Positions 8,277 through 17,699 of a stretch of DNA of 64,000 bases are shown here, one piece after another. How positions within the stretch are numbered: the first letter of the stretch is position 1; each line of letters begins with the position of its first letter. Both the position numbers and the translations under genes were made by a program. The stretch comes from Planomicrobium sp. Y74 (GTDB lineage: Bacteria; Bacillota; Bacilli; Bacillales_A; Planococcaceae). The notes beneath the pieces were generated by a model. That model made no database searches. It worked only from the letters and a program-made list of their open reading frames with translations, and had not been told where the DNA came from. The stretch lies in NCBI RefSeq assembly GCF_003668635.1, contig NZ_RCWH01000001.1, forward strand, positions 434,001-498,000, in the 5' to 3' direction.

Positions 8277-8306
8277 TTGTCACACAATTCCTTACATCGT
8301 TATACT
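8277..8306 (+). promoter_or_regulatory. Sigma-A-type promoter for tmcAL
   Basis: TTGTCA (8277-8282), an 18-bp spacer and TATACT (8301-8306) lie 32 bases before the tmcAL ATG. Its -35 box is only 9 bp from the -35 box of the divergent ylbN promoter. Confidence 0.7.
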
Positions 8307-8337
8307 TAGACTTAAGTTTACCAAAGGAGCTGATCGA

Positions 8338-9540
8338 ATGAAAGCTGCAGGCATTGTAGTCGAATATAACCCGTTTCATAATGGCCATCTCCATCATGCG
8401 AGAAGTGCAAAAGAAAGTGCCGGTGCCGACATTCTCGTTGCCGTTATGAGCGGCCAATTTCTCCAGCGCGGCGAACCGGCATTTGCGGATAAATGGAGAC
8501 GTACAGAAATGGCTCTGGCAAATGGTGTCGACCTTGTCATCGAATTGCCTTATGTCTACGCAACTGCCCAGGCTTCTGATTTTGCGAGAGGCTCCATTAC
8601 GCTGCTCGATGCCATCGGCTGTGAAGCTTTTTGTTTCGGAAGCGAACAGGGGGCCATCGAACCTTTCCTGAAATCGCGGCAACTGCTTAATAAGGAAAAC
8701 CTGGCTTACCAGCAAAAGATCCACGAAATGGTCCAGTCAGGCATCAGTTACCCTAAAGCGATGAATGAGGCCTACCATGATGTTACAGGCGGTCAGGAAG
8801 GCTTTGCCGACCTTACAAAACCCAATAATATTCTGGGTTACCATTACATAGAAGCGGCAGAGCGAATATCGTCTTCCATGCAGCCGTTGACTATCCAGCG
8901 AATTGGCGCAAATTACCACGACCCCATAACTGAAGGGTTATCGATTGCCAGTGCCACAGGCATCCGGAAAGCCTTTTTCGAGGGCGGCTCTCTTGAGGAA
9001 CTTTCCAGTTATCTGCCTGCCTATTCAATCGAAGCACTTCAGAACTTTGAAACAGAGTATGGGCGCTTTGGCAGCTGGGAAGCATTTTACCCGATGCTGC
9101 GTTTCACCATTTTAAGGGAGAAGCCCGAAAATCTCCGCCAATTTGCAGAAGTGACAGAAGGCATCGAACACCTTATCTATGAAGCTGCACGAAAAGAAAA
9201 GGATTTCGAAGCTTTTATCGGCCGGATAAAATCCAAACGTTTCACCAGAACCCGCATTCAGCGGATGCTGACTCACATTTTCACCGGCTTTACCTGGGAG
9301 ATGCTGAAATCCTTCAAGCAGCCGTCTTATTTGCGATTGCTCGGCATGACACAGGCCGGCCGCCAGTATCTGAATGCACAAAAAAAGAATATCAGCCTGC
9401 CCATTATCAGCCGCGCCGCCGACTTGGCGGACAACAGAATGGGCAAAATTGATATTCAAGCCAGCAGCCTTTATCTGCTGGGTCTTGGCAGCAGTAATCT
9501 GAAAAAAGAATTTACAACACCGCCGATTTATTTCGGTTGA
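8338..9540 (+). CDS. tmcAL: tRNA(Met) cytidine acetate ligase TmcAL (YlbM family)
   Basis: TmcAL activates acetate with ATP and acetylates the wobble cytidine (C34) of elongator tRNA-Met. The 400-aa length fits YlbM. The N-terminus MKAAGIVVEYNPFHNGHLHH carries the nucleotidyltransferase HxGH signature as HNGH at 14-17, and ISASATGIR-like residues (SIASATGIRKAF) near 200 fit the second nucleotide-binding motif. AAAGGAG precedes the ATG. Its 3' end overlaps the convergent protease gene by 13 bases. Confidence 0.93.
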   Translation: MKAAGIVVEYNPFHNGHLHHARSAKESAGADILVAVMSGQFLQRGEPAFADKWRRTEMALANGVDLVIELPYVYATAQASDFARGSITLLDAIGCEAFCFGSEQGAIEPFLKSRQLLNKENLAYQQKIHEMVQSGISYPKAMNEAYHDVTGGQEGFADLTKPNNILGYHYIEAAERISSSMQPLTIQRIGANYHDPITEGLSIASATGIRKAFFEGGSLEELSSYLPAYSIEALQNFETEYGRFGSWEAFYPMLRFTILREKPENLRQFAEVTEGIEHLIYEAARKEKDFEAFIGRIKSKRFTRTRIQRMLTHIFTGFTWEMLKSFKQPSYLRLLGMTQAGRQYLNAQKKNISLPIISRAADLADNRMGKIDIQASSLYLLGLGSSNLKKEFTTPPIYFG

Positions 9541-10553
9541 AGCTGTTCCAGATAGTCGAGTGCATCCTGCAGTGTTTTAACCGGCACGATTTCCATATCT
9601 GTGCCGATTTCTTCTGCAGTTTCCAAAGCCACGTCATAATTGCTTTCACCATCTGCTGCTACCTCGTCATCCGGCGCAAAGAATATTTCCATGCCCCCGT
9701 TGTCAGCTGCGATCACTTTTTGGTCAATTCCACCGATGCGCCCCACTTCACCTTCGCTTTCCATGGTACCTGTACCGGCTACATCGTAACCTTGAGTGAT
9801 ATCTTCCTCAAGCAGCTGGTTGATGATCTCCAACGTGAACATCAGGCCGGCTGATGGGCCTCCAATCTCCTTAGAATCAATCGAAACTTTGGGATCGGTA
9901 GTAATCGTTTTATCTTCGACAAAAGAAATACCAAGTCCAGCACGCTCAGGATCAGTCGGCAGCGGAGCCAATGTAATGGTCTCGATTACTTCCCGCTCCT
10001 TGCGTTCTATTATCAGTTCCACAGTGTCCCCGACTTGTTTTTCAGCCAGATAATCGATAAAGTCCTGCTGATTTTCGAAATTATTGCCGTCTATCGACAG
10101 TACCCGGTCACCCGGTTTCAGAATATCATCAGCCGCTCCGCCTTCCAGAACGTTTAAAACAAAAACACCTGCCGTTTCGACTTCGTAAGGCATACCGGCA
10201 GTTTCAAATGCCGCTTTCAACGCGTTAACCTGCGAATCCGACATCAATTTCAGCTGGCGGACATTATATTCCTCTTCAGACTCGTGCGGACTGCGCACCT
10301 GCTCAGGCTGCAGCACTTTATAGCCATCCTGGAACTGGGCATATACATAGAGTGCCGGAGTGGCATTTAGCATCGATACTGTCATCAAACTGAAACTTCC
10401 TTCGTCATCTTCATCGCCGTTTTCGACTTCCACAAGCGGCGACAGTTCATAGGCGCTTCCCGGACGCGTAATATAGCTGTCCATCCGGTAAAAGGAAACA
10501 AAGACAGCGGCTGCGATTAAAATTAAATACAAGACCATTCGTTTATTTTTCAT
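9528..10553 (-). CDS. ylbL: Membrane-anchored PDZ and Lon-type serine protease (SepM/YlbL family)
   Basis: A 341-aa extracytoplasmic protease anchored by one N-terminal membrane segment (residues 7-23). A PDZ domain spans about 125-200 (VLEGGAADDILKPGDRVLSIDG) and a Lon-like catalytic domain follows, with Ser234 in KEIGGPSAGLMF and Lys279 in GGIDQKVIAADNGG forming the Ser/Lys dyad. SepM in streptococci trims a competence pheromone; YlbL in B. subtilis has been tied to DNA-damage checkpoint recovery by degrading YneA. Which substrate applies here is unknown. The start follows GAGAGGG. Confidence 0.9.
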   Translation of the reverse strand: MKNKRMVLYLILIAAAVFVSFYRMDSYITRPGSAYELSPLVEVENGDEDDEGSFSLMTVSMLNATPALYVYAQFQDGYKVLQPEQVRSPHESEEEYNVRQLKLMSDSQVNALKAAFETAGMPYEVETAGVFVLNVLEGGAADDILKPGDRVLSIDGNNFENQQDFIDYLAEKQVGDTVELIIERKEREVIETITLAPLPTDPERAGLGISFVEDKTITTDPKVSIDSKEIGGPSAGLMFTLEIINQLLEEDITQGYDVAGTGTMESEGEVGRIGGIDQKVIAADNGGMEIFFAPDDEVAADGESNYDVALETAEEIGTDMEIVPVKTLQDALDYLEQLQPK

Positions 10554-10583
10554 CGACTAACCCTCTCTATTCAAAAAAGAATA

Positions 10584-10608
10584 ACAAAAAAGCCACGAGA
10601 ACCGTGAC
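10584..10608 (-). terminator. Rho-independent terminator after coaD
   Basis: On the minus strand AGTCACG pairs with CGTGGCT around GTTCT, followed by TTTTTTG, directly after the coaD stop. Confidence 0.8.
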
Positions 10609-11656
<1,048 letters not shown>

Positions 11657-11738
11657 GTTTCTGCCTCCCAGTTAATGAAATTATTGATGCAATCCACCTT
11701 GTAAATGGTAGAATGGGTACTGGAAAGGACGTGTTAAA

Positions 11739-12119
11739 ATGATCCAGCGTTTTATCGAGCTTGGAGAAGGTTACGGAGATATATACGAACTCCGTGAGTT
11801 GATGATGACCAACCGCAGCCGTTTTATGCACGGTTTTGTATTCATCACAAAAGATATGGATGGAAAACCAGTGTTGTCTGTAGCAGCCGCATTCAAACCT
11901 GCAGAACAGGGCAACTTTATGCCAATTTATATTTGCCGGGAAGGAATTCCCGAAAATTCGAAACGCCTTGATTTATTTGAAGAAACGGTGAAAGAACTTG
12001 GTGGCCTGCCCATTCATATGGATGTTAAGCACTCCAGGGTCTATGCCGACCGCCAATTTTACTTCAGCCATCTTATATCAGTCCTGCGGCTGAATCACTA
12101 TATCCCACCGATGCAATGA
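11739..12119 (+). CDS. Conserved Bacillales protein of unknown function (DUF7147-like)
   Basis: A 126-aa soluble protein beginning MIQRFIELGEGYGDIYEL, a segment I associate with a small Bacillales family sometimes mislabelled methylthioribose kinase and now, from memory, DUF7147. It contains RSRFMHGFVFITK and a cysteine at ICREGIPE, but no motif that reveals an enzyme activity and nothing resembling a kinase ATP site. It lies alone on the plus strand between the divergent rsmD and convergent ylbG. Its TGA and the ylbG stop abut as TGATCA. Confidence 0.65.
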   Translation: MIQRFIELGEGYGDIYELRELMMTNRSRFMHGFVFITKDMDGKPVLSVAAAFKPAEQGNFMPIYICREGIPENSKRLDLFEETVKELGGLPIHMDVKHSRVYADRQFYFSHLISVLRLNHYIPPMQ

Positions 12120-12392
12120 TCAAAGGCCGATTTTATAATCGTATTCCTTTGCTTTGTCGGGTTTAGCGTTTTCATATTCGGTTTTGACGAAAGGGCGCTG
12201 GGATTCGAGCACTTGTTTGACATAAGGCAACTTCAGCAGTTTTGCTTTCGTGGATTCGATTACTTCCTGGTCCATATATAAAACGACATATTTCAATTTC
12301 CGTGAAATGAAATGAACATGTCCATACTTACGCAATGATTTTGCCTGTTTCAAATGATGCACATAGACAATAAGTCCTTGGCGATCACGCAT
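12120..12392 (-). CDS. ylbG: YlbG family (DUF2129) protein
   Basis: A 90-aa basic cytoplasmic protein of the YlbG/DUF2129 family, of unknown function but conserved beside rsmD/coaD. The ATG at 12392 (MRDRQGLIVYVHHLKQ) is chosen because AGAGGG lies six bases upstream and the length then equals the usual 90 residues. Longer frame extensions add a low-quality Gly/Ser stretch. The central block SLRKYGHVHFISRKLKYVVLYMD is typical. The gene meets the previous plus-strand gene stop to stop. Confidence 0.88.
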   Translation of the reverse strand: MRDRQGLIVYVHHLKQAKSLRKYGHVHFISRKLKYVVLYMDQEVIESTKAKLLKLPYVKQVLESQRPFVKTEYENAKPDKAKEYDYKIGL

Positions 12393-12486
12393 AGCCATCC
12401 CTCTTTTCTTAGCTTCTAGAATACCATAGGAAAGAAAAAAGCCGCAACCGCCATTACTGGAACTTCCAGCCATTGCAGTATATTAA

Positions 12487-12516
12487 CTGACATTGCTTTT
12501 CAGAATTCGATATAAT
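12487..12516 (+). promoter_or_regulatory. Sigma-A-type promoter for the glycerophosphodiesterase gene
   Basis: CTGACA (12487-12492), an 18-bp spacer and TATAAT (12511-12516) lie 40 bases before the preferred ATG at 12557. The promoter overlaps a possible earlier start at 12515, which argues against that start. Confidence 0.7.
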
Positions 12517-12556
12517 GAATCTAGCGTCACTATTTATGAGGGGGTATTACATAGCC

Positions 12557-13462
12557 ATGGGTAAAAAGACGAAAATAGGCATAGCTGCAGTAGCAGTCGG
12601 CGCAGCGGCCTGGGCAGGTTCAAAAGCTTTGGTTACAGCTCAGCCACGCCCTAAAAAAGTTGCACTTGAATACGATCGCCCGATGATTCTTGCACATCGC
12701 GGAGGTTCCCTGTTAGCGCCGGAAAATACGATGGCGGCATTCAAGAAAGCTGCATCGTTCGGCGTAGACGGTTTTGAAATCGATATTCGCCTTACCAGCG
12801 ACGAAGAACTGATTGTTTTCCACGACGAATTCGTTGATCGTACAACGGATGGAGCCGGTAAAGTATCGGATTTGACTCTCGAAAAACTTCGTACATTTGA
12901 TCTTGGCTACCATTTCGAAGACCTTGAAGGAGAAAATTCGTATCGCGGAGCGAACGAAAAAGTTGTCACTCTTCGCGAATTGTTGGAAGAATTTCCGGAA
13001 ATGTATATCAACATCGATATGAAAGATTCACCCGAAACTTATGAAGGCAGCCTTATGCCATCGAAACTGTGGCGCCTGTTAGAATCTGCAGGGGCAGAAG
13101 ACCGCGTTGGCGTAACAAGTTTTTACGATGAACAAATTGACCGTTTCAACCTGTACGCACAAAACCGCGTAGTAGTCGGAGCCGGAGAAAACGAAATCAA
13201 AAAAGCCTATGCAGCATTCAACAGCCAATTCGGCCATCTGTATAAGCCCCGTGCAGACATGCTGCAGATTCCGATCCGCTCTTCTGTGTTCAACCTGGTA
13301 TCTCCCCGATTTATCGCGTTTTTGGGTGAATTGAATATACCGGTCCATTACTGGACAATTAACGATCCTGAAGCGATGCGCGCGTTAGTCGGCGCTGGAG
13401 CAAAAGGAATCATCACTGACCGCCCTGATCTGGCAGTTGAAATCATCAAAGAAATCGAATGA
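12557..13462 (+). CDS. Glycerophosphodiester phosphodiesterase family protein
   Basis: The product hydrolyses glycerophosphodiesters to glycerol-3-phosphate and an alcohol, using a metal-dependent TIM-barrel site. The 301-aa protein has a short hydrophobic N-terminal segment (8-25), which may export or anchor it, then the GDPD signature: HRGG at 47-50, PEN at 55-57, EID at 74-76 and FHD at 88-90. NIDMKDSPE and YWTINDPEAMRAL are further family blocks. The ATG at 12557 follows GAGGGGG at about 12 bases. It may act at the membrane on phospholipid or teichoic acid debris. Confidence 0.9.
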   Translation: MGKKTKIGIAAVAVGAAAWAGSKALVTAQPRPKKVALEYDRPMILAHRGGSLLAPENTMAAFKKAASFGVDGFEIDIRLTSDEELIVFHDEFVDRTTDGAGKVSDLTLEKLRTFDLGYHFEDLEGENSYRGANEKVVTLRELLEEFPEMYINIDMKDSPETYEGSLMPSKLWRLLESAGAEDRVGVTSFYDEQIDRFNLYAQNRVVVGAGENEIKKAYAAFNSQFGHLYKPRADMLQIPIRSSVFNLVSPRFIAFLGELNIPVHYWTINDPEAMRALVGAGAKGIITDRPDLAVEIIKEIE

Positions 13463-13478
13463 TATTACTCAACAAAAG

Positions 13479-13524
13479 AAAAAACCGGCGAGAAAAAGCA
13501 ATGCTTTTTCTCGCCGGTTTTTTT
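13479..13524. terminator. Bidirectional terminator between the GDPD gene and ricF
   Basis: AAAACCGGCGAGAAAAAGC is followed by its exact complement and then by a T run, with A residues on the opposite side. It can serve the plus-strand GDPD gene and the minus-strand ricF gene. Confidence 0.88.
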
Positions 13525-13582
13525 ATGGTTAAGAAAGGATAGAATTCTTAAGTTACCAATGGCTTTCGAGGAGCGGTTTTTT

Positions 13583-13624
13583 GTCCAGACTCCAGCGGCC
13601 CTTGAACGGGCGCTTGCGCTTTTC
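13583..13624 (-). repeat. Family B element, internally deleted copy B1
   Basis: Directly after the ricF TAA the minus strand reads GAAAAGCGCAAGCGCCCG and 42 bases later ends GCTGGAGTCTGGAC, the two ends of the longer family B elements. The central hairpin of about 75 bases is missing. Confidence 0.75.
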
Positions 13625-14071
13625 TTACGCTGAGCAGGAACAGCCGCCGCCTGTGCCACAGCTTCCTCCACATGAGGAGTCTGAGGAAAAGAACGGATTG
13701 CTTGATGGTATTTTTACCGCCTCGGAAACTGATCGGCCAATAATGAAGCTTACCTGATCGATCAGGTCCTGCAATTCATTTTCAGCCAACCGCAATTCAG
13801 CGACCTTCTCATTGAGATCCAATTTCCGTTTGTCCACGCGGATCCGTTTCATGACATCCTTATAATCCGGATGATATTTCCCGAAACGCTGCACCTCTTC
13901 ATATAATTCTTTTAAACGTGCGAAAGCGGTGATTTCAGCCGCCAGCTCTTTATTATCGTAAACAGCATGGTAAGCTTGTCGATATTGCTCAGCCTGCTCA
14001 GATTGTAGTATCATTCTACTTAACTCTTCGGCAGAGTCAGCAATTTGAACCCATTCGTAGGTCATGATCAC
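13625..14071 (-). CDS. ricF: RicF/YlbF family regulator, subunit of the Y-complex
   Basis: RicF (YlbF) joins RicA and RicT in an iron-sulfur-containing complex that, in B. subtilis, assists RNase Y in mRNA processing and influences competence and sporulation. The 148-aa product is a helical DUF964-type protein with a Cys-rich tail, Cys134, Cys138, Cys144 and Cys146, consistent with cluster binding. The likely start is GTG at 14071, eight bases after AGGAGG; ATG at 14065 is the alternative. A truncated family B repeat begins immediately after its stop codon. Confidence 0.87.
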   Translation of the reverse strand: MIMTYEWVQIADSAEELSRMILQSEQAEQYRQAYHAVYDNKELAAEITAFARLKELYEEVQRFGKYHPDYKDVMKRIRVDKRKLDLNEKVAELRLAENELQDLIDQVSFIIGRSVSEAVKIPSSNPFFSSDSSCGGSCGTGGGCSCSA

Positions 14072-14145
14072 AACTATTACCTCCTCTACGGTTCAATTAT
14101 ATCAAACATACAAATATATTAATACAGAAAGAAGGGGTTGTCACC

Positions 14146-14628
14146 ATGAAGGACTTACTTGAACAATTTAAAAGAACCGTTAATAATGGCACTCCTGAGG
14201 ATATACAGATCCTTTCCCAGTTTCTCGATAACCTGGAAAAGAAACAGTCAGGCGAATTCACTACATATTTAAGTGCCGCACTTGGCATGCACAGACAGCA
14301 GAAAGACGACAGCTGGAGTGTCAGCATACCGAATACACCGTTCATCCATAATAATATCGACATCCCCCACGGCGGGATTTTAGCGGTTCTTCTCGATACA
14401 GCAATGGGTACCCTTGCCAACAGCAAATGCCCCGAAGGTTTCGGCGCAGTAACGACGAATTTGGCCATCCATTACCTGACAGTCGCCACTGAAGAAACCA
14501 TCACTGCAGAAGCTGAAATTATCCGCCAAGGCCGCCACACGATGGTCATTGAAGGAAATATATACGAAACCGGCGGAAAGCATATCGCCACATCCACCGG
14601 CTCATTCTTTATCGTTCCCAAGCCTTAA
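14146..14628 (+). CDS. PaaI family hotdog-fold thioesterase
   Basis: A 160-aa cytoplasmic hotdog-domain protein expected to hydrolyse acyl-CoA thioesters. The signature NIDIPHGGILAVLLDTAMG contains HGG at 75-77 and Asp84, typical of PaaI/YbgC-like thioesterases, followed by VTTNLAIHYL and the final strands ATSTGSFFIV. GAAGGGG precedes the ATG. It stands alone, divergent from ricF and convergent with the CAP-domain gene, so the substrate cannot be inferred from neighbours. Confidence 0.85.
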   Translation: MKDLLEQFKRTVNNGTPEDIQILSQFLDNLEKKQSGEFTTYLSAALGMHRQQKDDSWSVSIPNTPFIHNNIDIPHGGILAVLLDTAMGTLANSKCPEGFGAVTTNLAIHYLTVATEETITAEAEIIRQGRHTMVIEGNIYETGGKHIATSTGSFFIVPKP

Positions 14629-14634
14629 TGGAAT

Positions 14635-15699
14635 CTATTGTTTTTCCGCTTTTGTCGGCTCCTGCTTTAAAAAGCTTTGGGTATAATACTTGCCGAAAAC
14701 GCCTACCCCTATCTGGTTGAATTGGCTCGAATATAATGTATCTCTATGATCTTCTGAGTTGATCCAGCCATGGACCGCTTCAGCAGCATCATAATACTGT
14801 GAAGCGGTATTTTCTGCAGCCTGTTCATAGACGATTCTTGAATTTTCGAGTCTTTCTTGCAGGCTTTCAACCTCAATGTCCTCCGACGAAAAATTCTGGC
14901 GGGCTACATTGCGGCTGTGCTTTTCAGCAAGCATTGTGACGGCCGCGTTGACAGTCAACGGTTTTTGCTGATGATGCAGGCGGTAGACATTTGTCAGGTC
15001 AACAACCTGTTTGGCGTTTGCTTTATCAATGGATGCCTGAAGAGCGGATGAAGGAGTGATTGGAACCAGTAAATTCCCGACATACATCATATCGTAAGGC
15101 TGATGGCGGATCAGCGTTTCTGCGTCCATGAACCGGACCGCTTCAAGCATCCCGTCTTCTTCATCAATATACAATTGCGCATAAATATCTTCAAAACTTA
15201 CCAGCAGCCGGGTTTCACGGTCTTCGGCACTGAGGCTGAACGTATAAATATTCGTACCGTATTTTACGGTCACTTCATCTTCAATGATTGTAAAACGGTA
15301 CAAATCCTCAATTGTTTGTCCGATGCTGTAAGGCGCTGCGTCCGTCGCAGTTCCTGCCGTGTAAACTTGTACTACTTTTTGGTCTTTGACACCGACCATT
15401 TTATAATTGGAATAGGATTGGTTATAAATCCACCATTCATAGCCGAATGCTGAAGGCTCAATCCTTGCCGGCTGTCCGTAATCATCAATCCATTCCTCTG
15501 AAGATTCTCCGATATAAATGGATATCCCCTCACCGGGACGTTCTATCGCTAATGGATTTTCAATAATTTCCTGCGCGGGCAGCGGATCTGCTTTTTGCGG
15601 AGCTTCCAATATGTCATTCTCATTTATCGAAGAGTCAAAGTAAAAAAATGTAATGAGGATGATTGACAGAAATATCATGATACGCAATAAATTCTTCAA
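14635..15699 (-). CDS. ylbC: CAP (SCP/PR1) domain protein with CAP-associated N-terminal domain, YlbC-like
   Basis: A membrane-anchored extracytoplasmic protein: one N-terminal hydrophobic segment (IMIFLSIILITFFYF), a CAP-associated beta domain (about 60-220) and a C-terminal CAP domain with LTNVYRLHHQQKPL, MLAEKHSRNVA, ENTA and VHGWINSEDHRDTL. The CAP domain family has diverse, mostly undefined roles. I prefer the TTG at 15699, because the ATG at 15732 coincides with the -10 box of its promoter, leaving no leader. With the ATG the protein would be 365 aa instead of 354. Confidence 0.82.
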   Translation of the reverse strand: MKNLLRIMIFLSIILITFFYFDSSINENDILEAPQKADPLPAQEIIENPLAIERPGEGISIYIGESSEEWIDDYGQPARIEPSAFGYEWWIYNQSYSNYKMVGVKDQKVVQVYTAGTATDAAPYSIGQTIEDLYRFTIIEDEVTVKYGTNIYTFSLSAEDRETRLLVSFEDIYAQLYIDEEDGMLEAVRFMDAETLIRHQPYDMMYVGNLLVPITPSSALQASIDKANAKQVVDLTNVYRLHHQQKPLTVNAAVTMLAEKHSRNVARQNFSSEDIEVESLQERLENSRIVYEQAAENTASQYYDAAEAVHGWINSEDHRDTLYSSQFNQIGVGVFGKYYTQSFLKQEPTKAEKQ

Positions 15700-15731
15700 C
15701 CGCCTTCCACCCTCTCCTGCTATTTTCATCA

Positions 15732-15761
15732 ATTATAACAGCCGCCTCTATACTGACACAA
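15732..15761 (-). promoter_or_regulatory. Sigma-A-type promoter for the CAP-domain gene
   Basis: Minus-strand TTGTGT (15756-15761), an 18-bp spacer and TATAAT (15732-15737). It is back to back with the yugN promoter. Confidence 0.55.
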
Positions 15762-15769
15762 TCTAGCCA

Positions 15770-15798
15770 TTGCAACAAGCGCAAATTTCATCTATTAT
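15770..15798 (+). promoter_or_regulatory. Sigma-A-type promoter for yugN
   Basis: TTGCAA (15770-15775), a 17-bp spacer and TATTAT (15793-15798) lie 43 bases before the yugN ATG. Confidence 0.65.
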
Positions 15799-15841
15799 TA
15801 AAGGAGCATTGAGTCAGTTTTGAGATAGAGGAGGAGATCCT

Positions 15842-16207
15842 ATGTATTTTGAAAATACAGGACTTGAGGACATTCTGGTAGATTTCAATTTGCTCCAGCA
15901 TATTATGGGCAAACACGGTATGACTAAAGAAGGGCAATGGGATTATGAGCGTGTAACATTCGACCGTAAATTCGATGTTCGTGAAGGACGCTACTACTTG
16001 CGCGTATTCGCTTATGCGGTTGATGGCGATATTGATGCAGGCGATGCAACCGTTAAGGTCATGAAACCTGTTATCGGCAAATATTATTATCCATTCGGCG
16101 TTGAATACGGCGAAGATGAGCATTTTCCAGAGCACCTTCTGAAAACTTGCGCTGATATTTTAGCGACCATTAAATCCGAATTAAAAGCATTTGAAATCCA
16201 AGTGTAG
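15842..16207 (+). CDS. yugN: YugN family protein
   Basis: A 121-aa soluble protein of the YugN family, without known function. Recognisable segments are MYFENTGLEDILVDFN at the start, ERVTFDRKFDVREGRYYLR and the acidic centre GDIDAGDATVKVMKPVIGKYYYPFGVEY. GAGGAG lies eight bases before the ATG. Its own promoter and terminator suggest a single-gene transcript. A complete family B hairpin element begins on top of its TAG stop and fills the stretch up to the terminator. Confidence 0.82.
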   Translation: MYFENTGLEDILVDFNLLQHIMGKHGMTKEGQWDYERVTFDRKFDVREGRYYLRVFAYAVDGDIDAGDATVKVMKPVIGKYYYPFGVEYGEDEHFPEHLLKTCADILATIKSELKAFEIQV

Positions 16208-16325
16208 AAAAGCGACAGCGCCCGTTAAGCTCTGAAAGGCGTAAGACGGCTCAATGAAGTGGCGGTTTTTGCCACGTAATTGAGTATGCTTATGACCCGA
16301 AGAGTTGAGCTGCTGGAATCTGTAC
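16207..16325 (+). repeat. Family B hairpin element, copy B2
   Basis: Starts at the last base of the yugN stop (AAAAGCGACAGCGCCCG) and ends CTGGAATCTGTAC. Inside, CGTAAG pairs with CTTATG, CTCAAT with ATTGAG and GTGGC with GCCAC around a GTTTTT loop. Orientation follows the upstream gene, and a terminator comes next. Confidence 0.8.
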
Positions 16326-16330
16326 ACTGA

Positions 16331-16368
16331 AAAAACCGCAGTTCAACATTGAACTGCGGATTTTTTTT
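16331..16368 (+). terminator. Rho-independent terminator after yugN
   Basis: ACCGCAGTTC pairs with GAACTGCGG around AACATT and is followed by eight T residues. The family B element lies between it and the yugN stop. Confidence 0.9.
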
Positions 16369-16431
16369 AAAAGTTTTCATTTTTTAGTGGTATTGATATA
16401 ATTATAATATAATGTTTTCGGGAGGTTTATC

Positions 16432-17490
16432 GTGGCAAAATGGTGGAATAAAAAGATTTTAACCGCAGTACTTGTTATTTCGTTATTAATTTTATTTTCG
16501 ATATACATAATTCCAATTGCCATACCACTTATCTTGGCTTTACTGACAGCCATTTTCCTGGAACCATTTGTCGCCTTTATCAAACAGCGCTTTAAATGGC
16601 AAAGGAAATCTGCTGTAATTACTGCCTTTATCGTTTTCCTGTTGCTGGTCTCTTCATTTCTCTATTGGACCGTTACATACCTAATAGGCAAACTGATTCA
16701 GGTTTCACAAAATATGCCGGCATACATCAACAGCCTGTCTTCTATCTGGGAAGAAATGCAGGACTTCTTCCTGCGTTCTTCTGAAGAATTTCCAGTTGAA
16801 GTCGTCAATTCATTTGAAACAGAATTGGCCCTTTTTCTTGAAGGGATTCGCGACTGGATACTGACCATCGTCAACTATGACACAGTCACCAATCTTTTAA
16901 CTGGTATTCCATCTTTCCTCGTCAGTTTTATTGTTTTCCTGATTGCACTATTCCTGTTCATGCTGGACCTAGACGACTTGAAACGCATCCTGTTCAGCAG
17001 ATTAAAAGATACAACTGCTGAAAAAGTACAGTTTATGGCTGCACGCTTGAACAATGTCATTTTCGGCTTTCTGAAAGCCCAGTTTCTAGTCAGTGTAATA
17101 ATCTTCCTTGTTTCGTTGATAGCTTTACTGTTTATAGCACCTGAAGTGGCGATTGTCATGTCCCTGATTATATGGATCATAGATTTTATCCCGATTCTTG
17201 GCTCTATCATTATTCTGACACCGTGGTTTATCTATGAATTCATTACTGGCGATGTAGTCCAAGGCACTCAATTGGCTGTGCTGGCACTCGTGCTGTTGAT
17301 CATTCGCCGTACCGTCGAACCGAAAGTTATGGGGTCACACATAGGCTTGTCACCACTGGCCACATTGATCGCCATGTTTATCGGTTTACAGTTGATCGGC
17401 TTCCTCGGATTCTTTATCGGCCCGCTGATCGTTATCCTGTTCACATCAGCCCGCGAAGCCGGCATCATTAAAATAGACTTTAAGATATAA
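16432..17490 (+). CDS. AI-2E family membrane protein (YtvI-like)
   Basis: A 352-aa polytopic membrane protein of the AI-2E (formerly UPF0118, PerM-like) family. Two N-terminal segments (about 10-50), one at 60-85, then a soluble central part and a block of C-terminal segments are visible. The family block LSLIIWIIDFIPILGSIIILTPW is followed by the terminal helix pair GLQLIGFLGFFIGPLIVIL. Bacillus relatives include YtvI, annotated as a sporulation membrane protein, and transporters of unknown cargo. GGGAGG precedes the start, ATG or GTG near 16432. It is a single-gene unit closed by a strong terminator. Confidence 0.83.
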   Translation: MAKWWNKKILTAVLVISLLILFSIYIIPIAIPLILALLTAIFLEPFVAFIKQRFKWQRKSAVITAFIVFLLLVSSFLYWTVTYLIGKLIQVSQNMPAYINSLSSIWEEMQDFFLRSSEEFPVEVVNSFETELALFLEGIRDWILTIVNYDTVTNLLTGIPSFLVSFIVFLIALFLFMLDLDDLKRILFSRLKDTTAEKVQFMAARLNNVIFGFLKAQFLVSVIIFLVSLIALLFIAPEVAIVMSLIIWIIDFIPILGSIIILTPWFIYEFITGDVVQGTQLAVLALVLLIIRRTVEPKVMGSHIGLSPLATLIAMFIGLQLIGFLGFFIGPLIVILFTSAREAGIIKIDFKI

Positions 17491-17507
17491 CAATAAAATA
17501 TTTCCAT

Positions 17508-17541
17508 AGAAAAAAGGAGAACCTATTGAGGTTCTCCTTTT
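17508..17541 (+). terminator. Rho-independent terminator after the AI-2E family gene
   Basis: GGAGAACCT pairs with AGGTTCTCC around ATTG and is followed by TTTTC. A near copy of the same hairpin occurs about 190 bases downstream. Confidence 0.88.
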
Positions 17542-17576
17542 CTAGCTTGTTAAGATAAAGATAAAGGTAAGCAATC

Positions 17577-17641
17577 GATATTGCGCAAAACAGCTTCGCT
17601 TTCCAAGAACCGTGCTCCTGCATCGCTGCGCTAGCTTCGAG
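17577..17641 (-). repeat. Family A repeat fragment, copy A5 (3' end only)
   Basis: The reverse complement matches the last 65 bases of copy A4, including GAAGCTAGCGCAGCGATGCA, GGAAAGCGAAGCTGTTTTGC and the AATATC end, with only a few changes. The 5' half is missing. It lies between two near-identical terminator hairpins. Confidence 0.75.
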
Positions 17642-17699
17642 ACATTAAAAGATATGCAGCGAAATGATTGAAGAAGTTGATGTTTCTCGACAGCCTGAA

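Noticed and set aside
8137..8724. 195-codon minus-strand ORF overlapping tmcAL and ylbN starts
   Set aside because: It covers the divergent promoter region and the antisense of two well-supported genes, with no recognisable domain.
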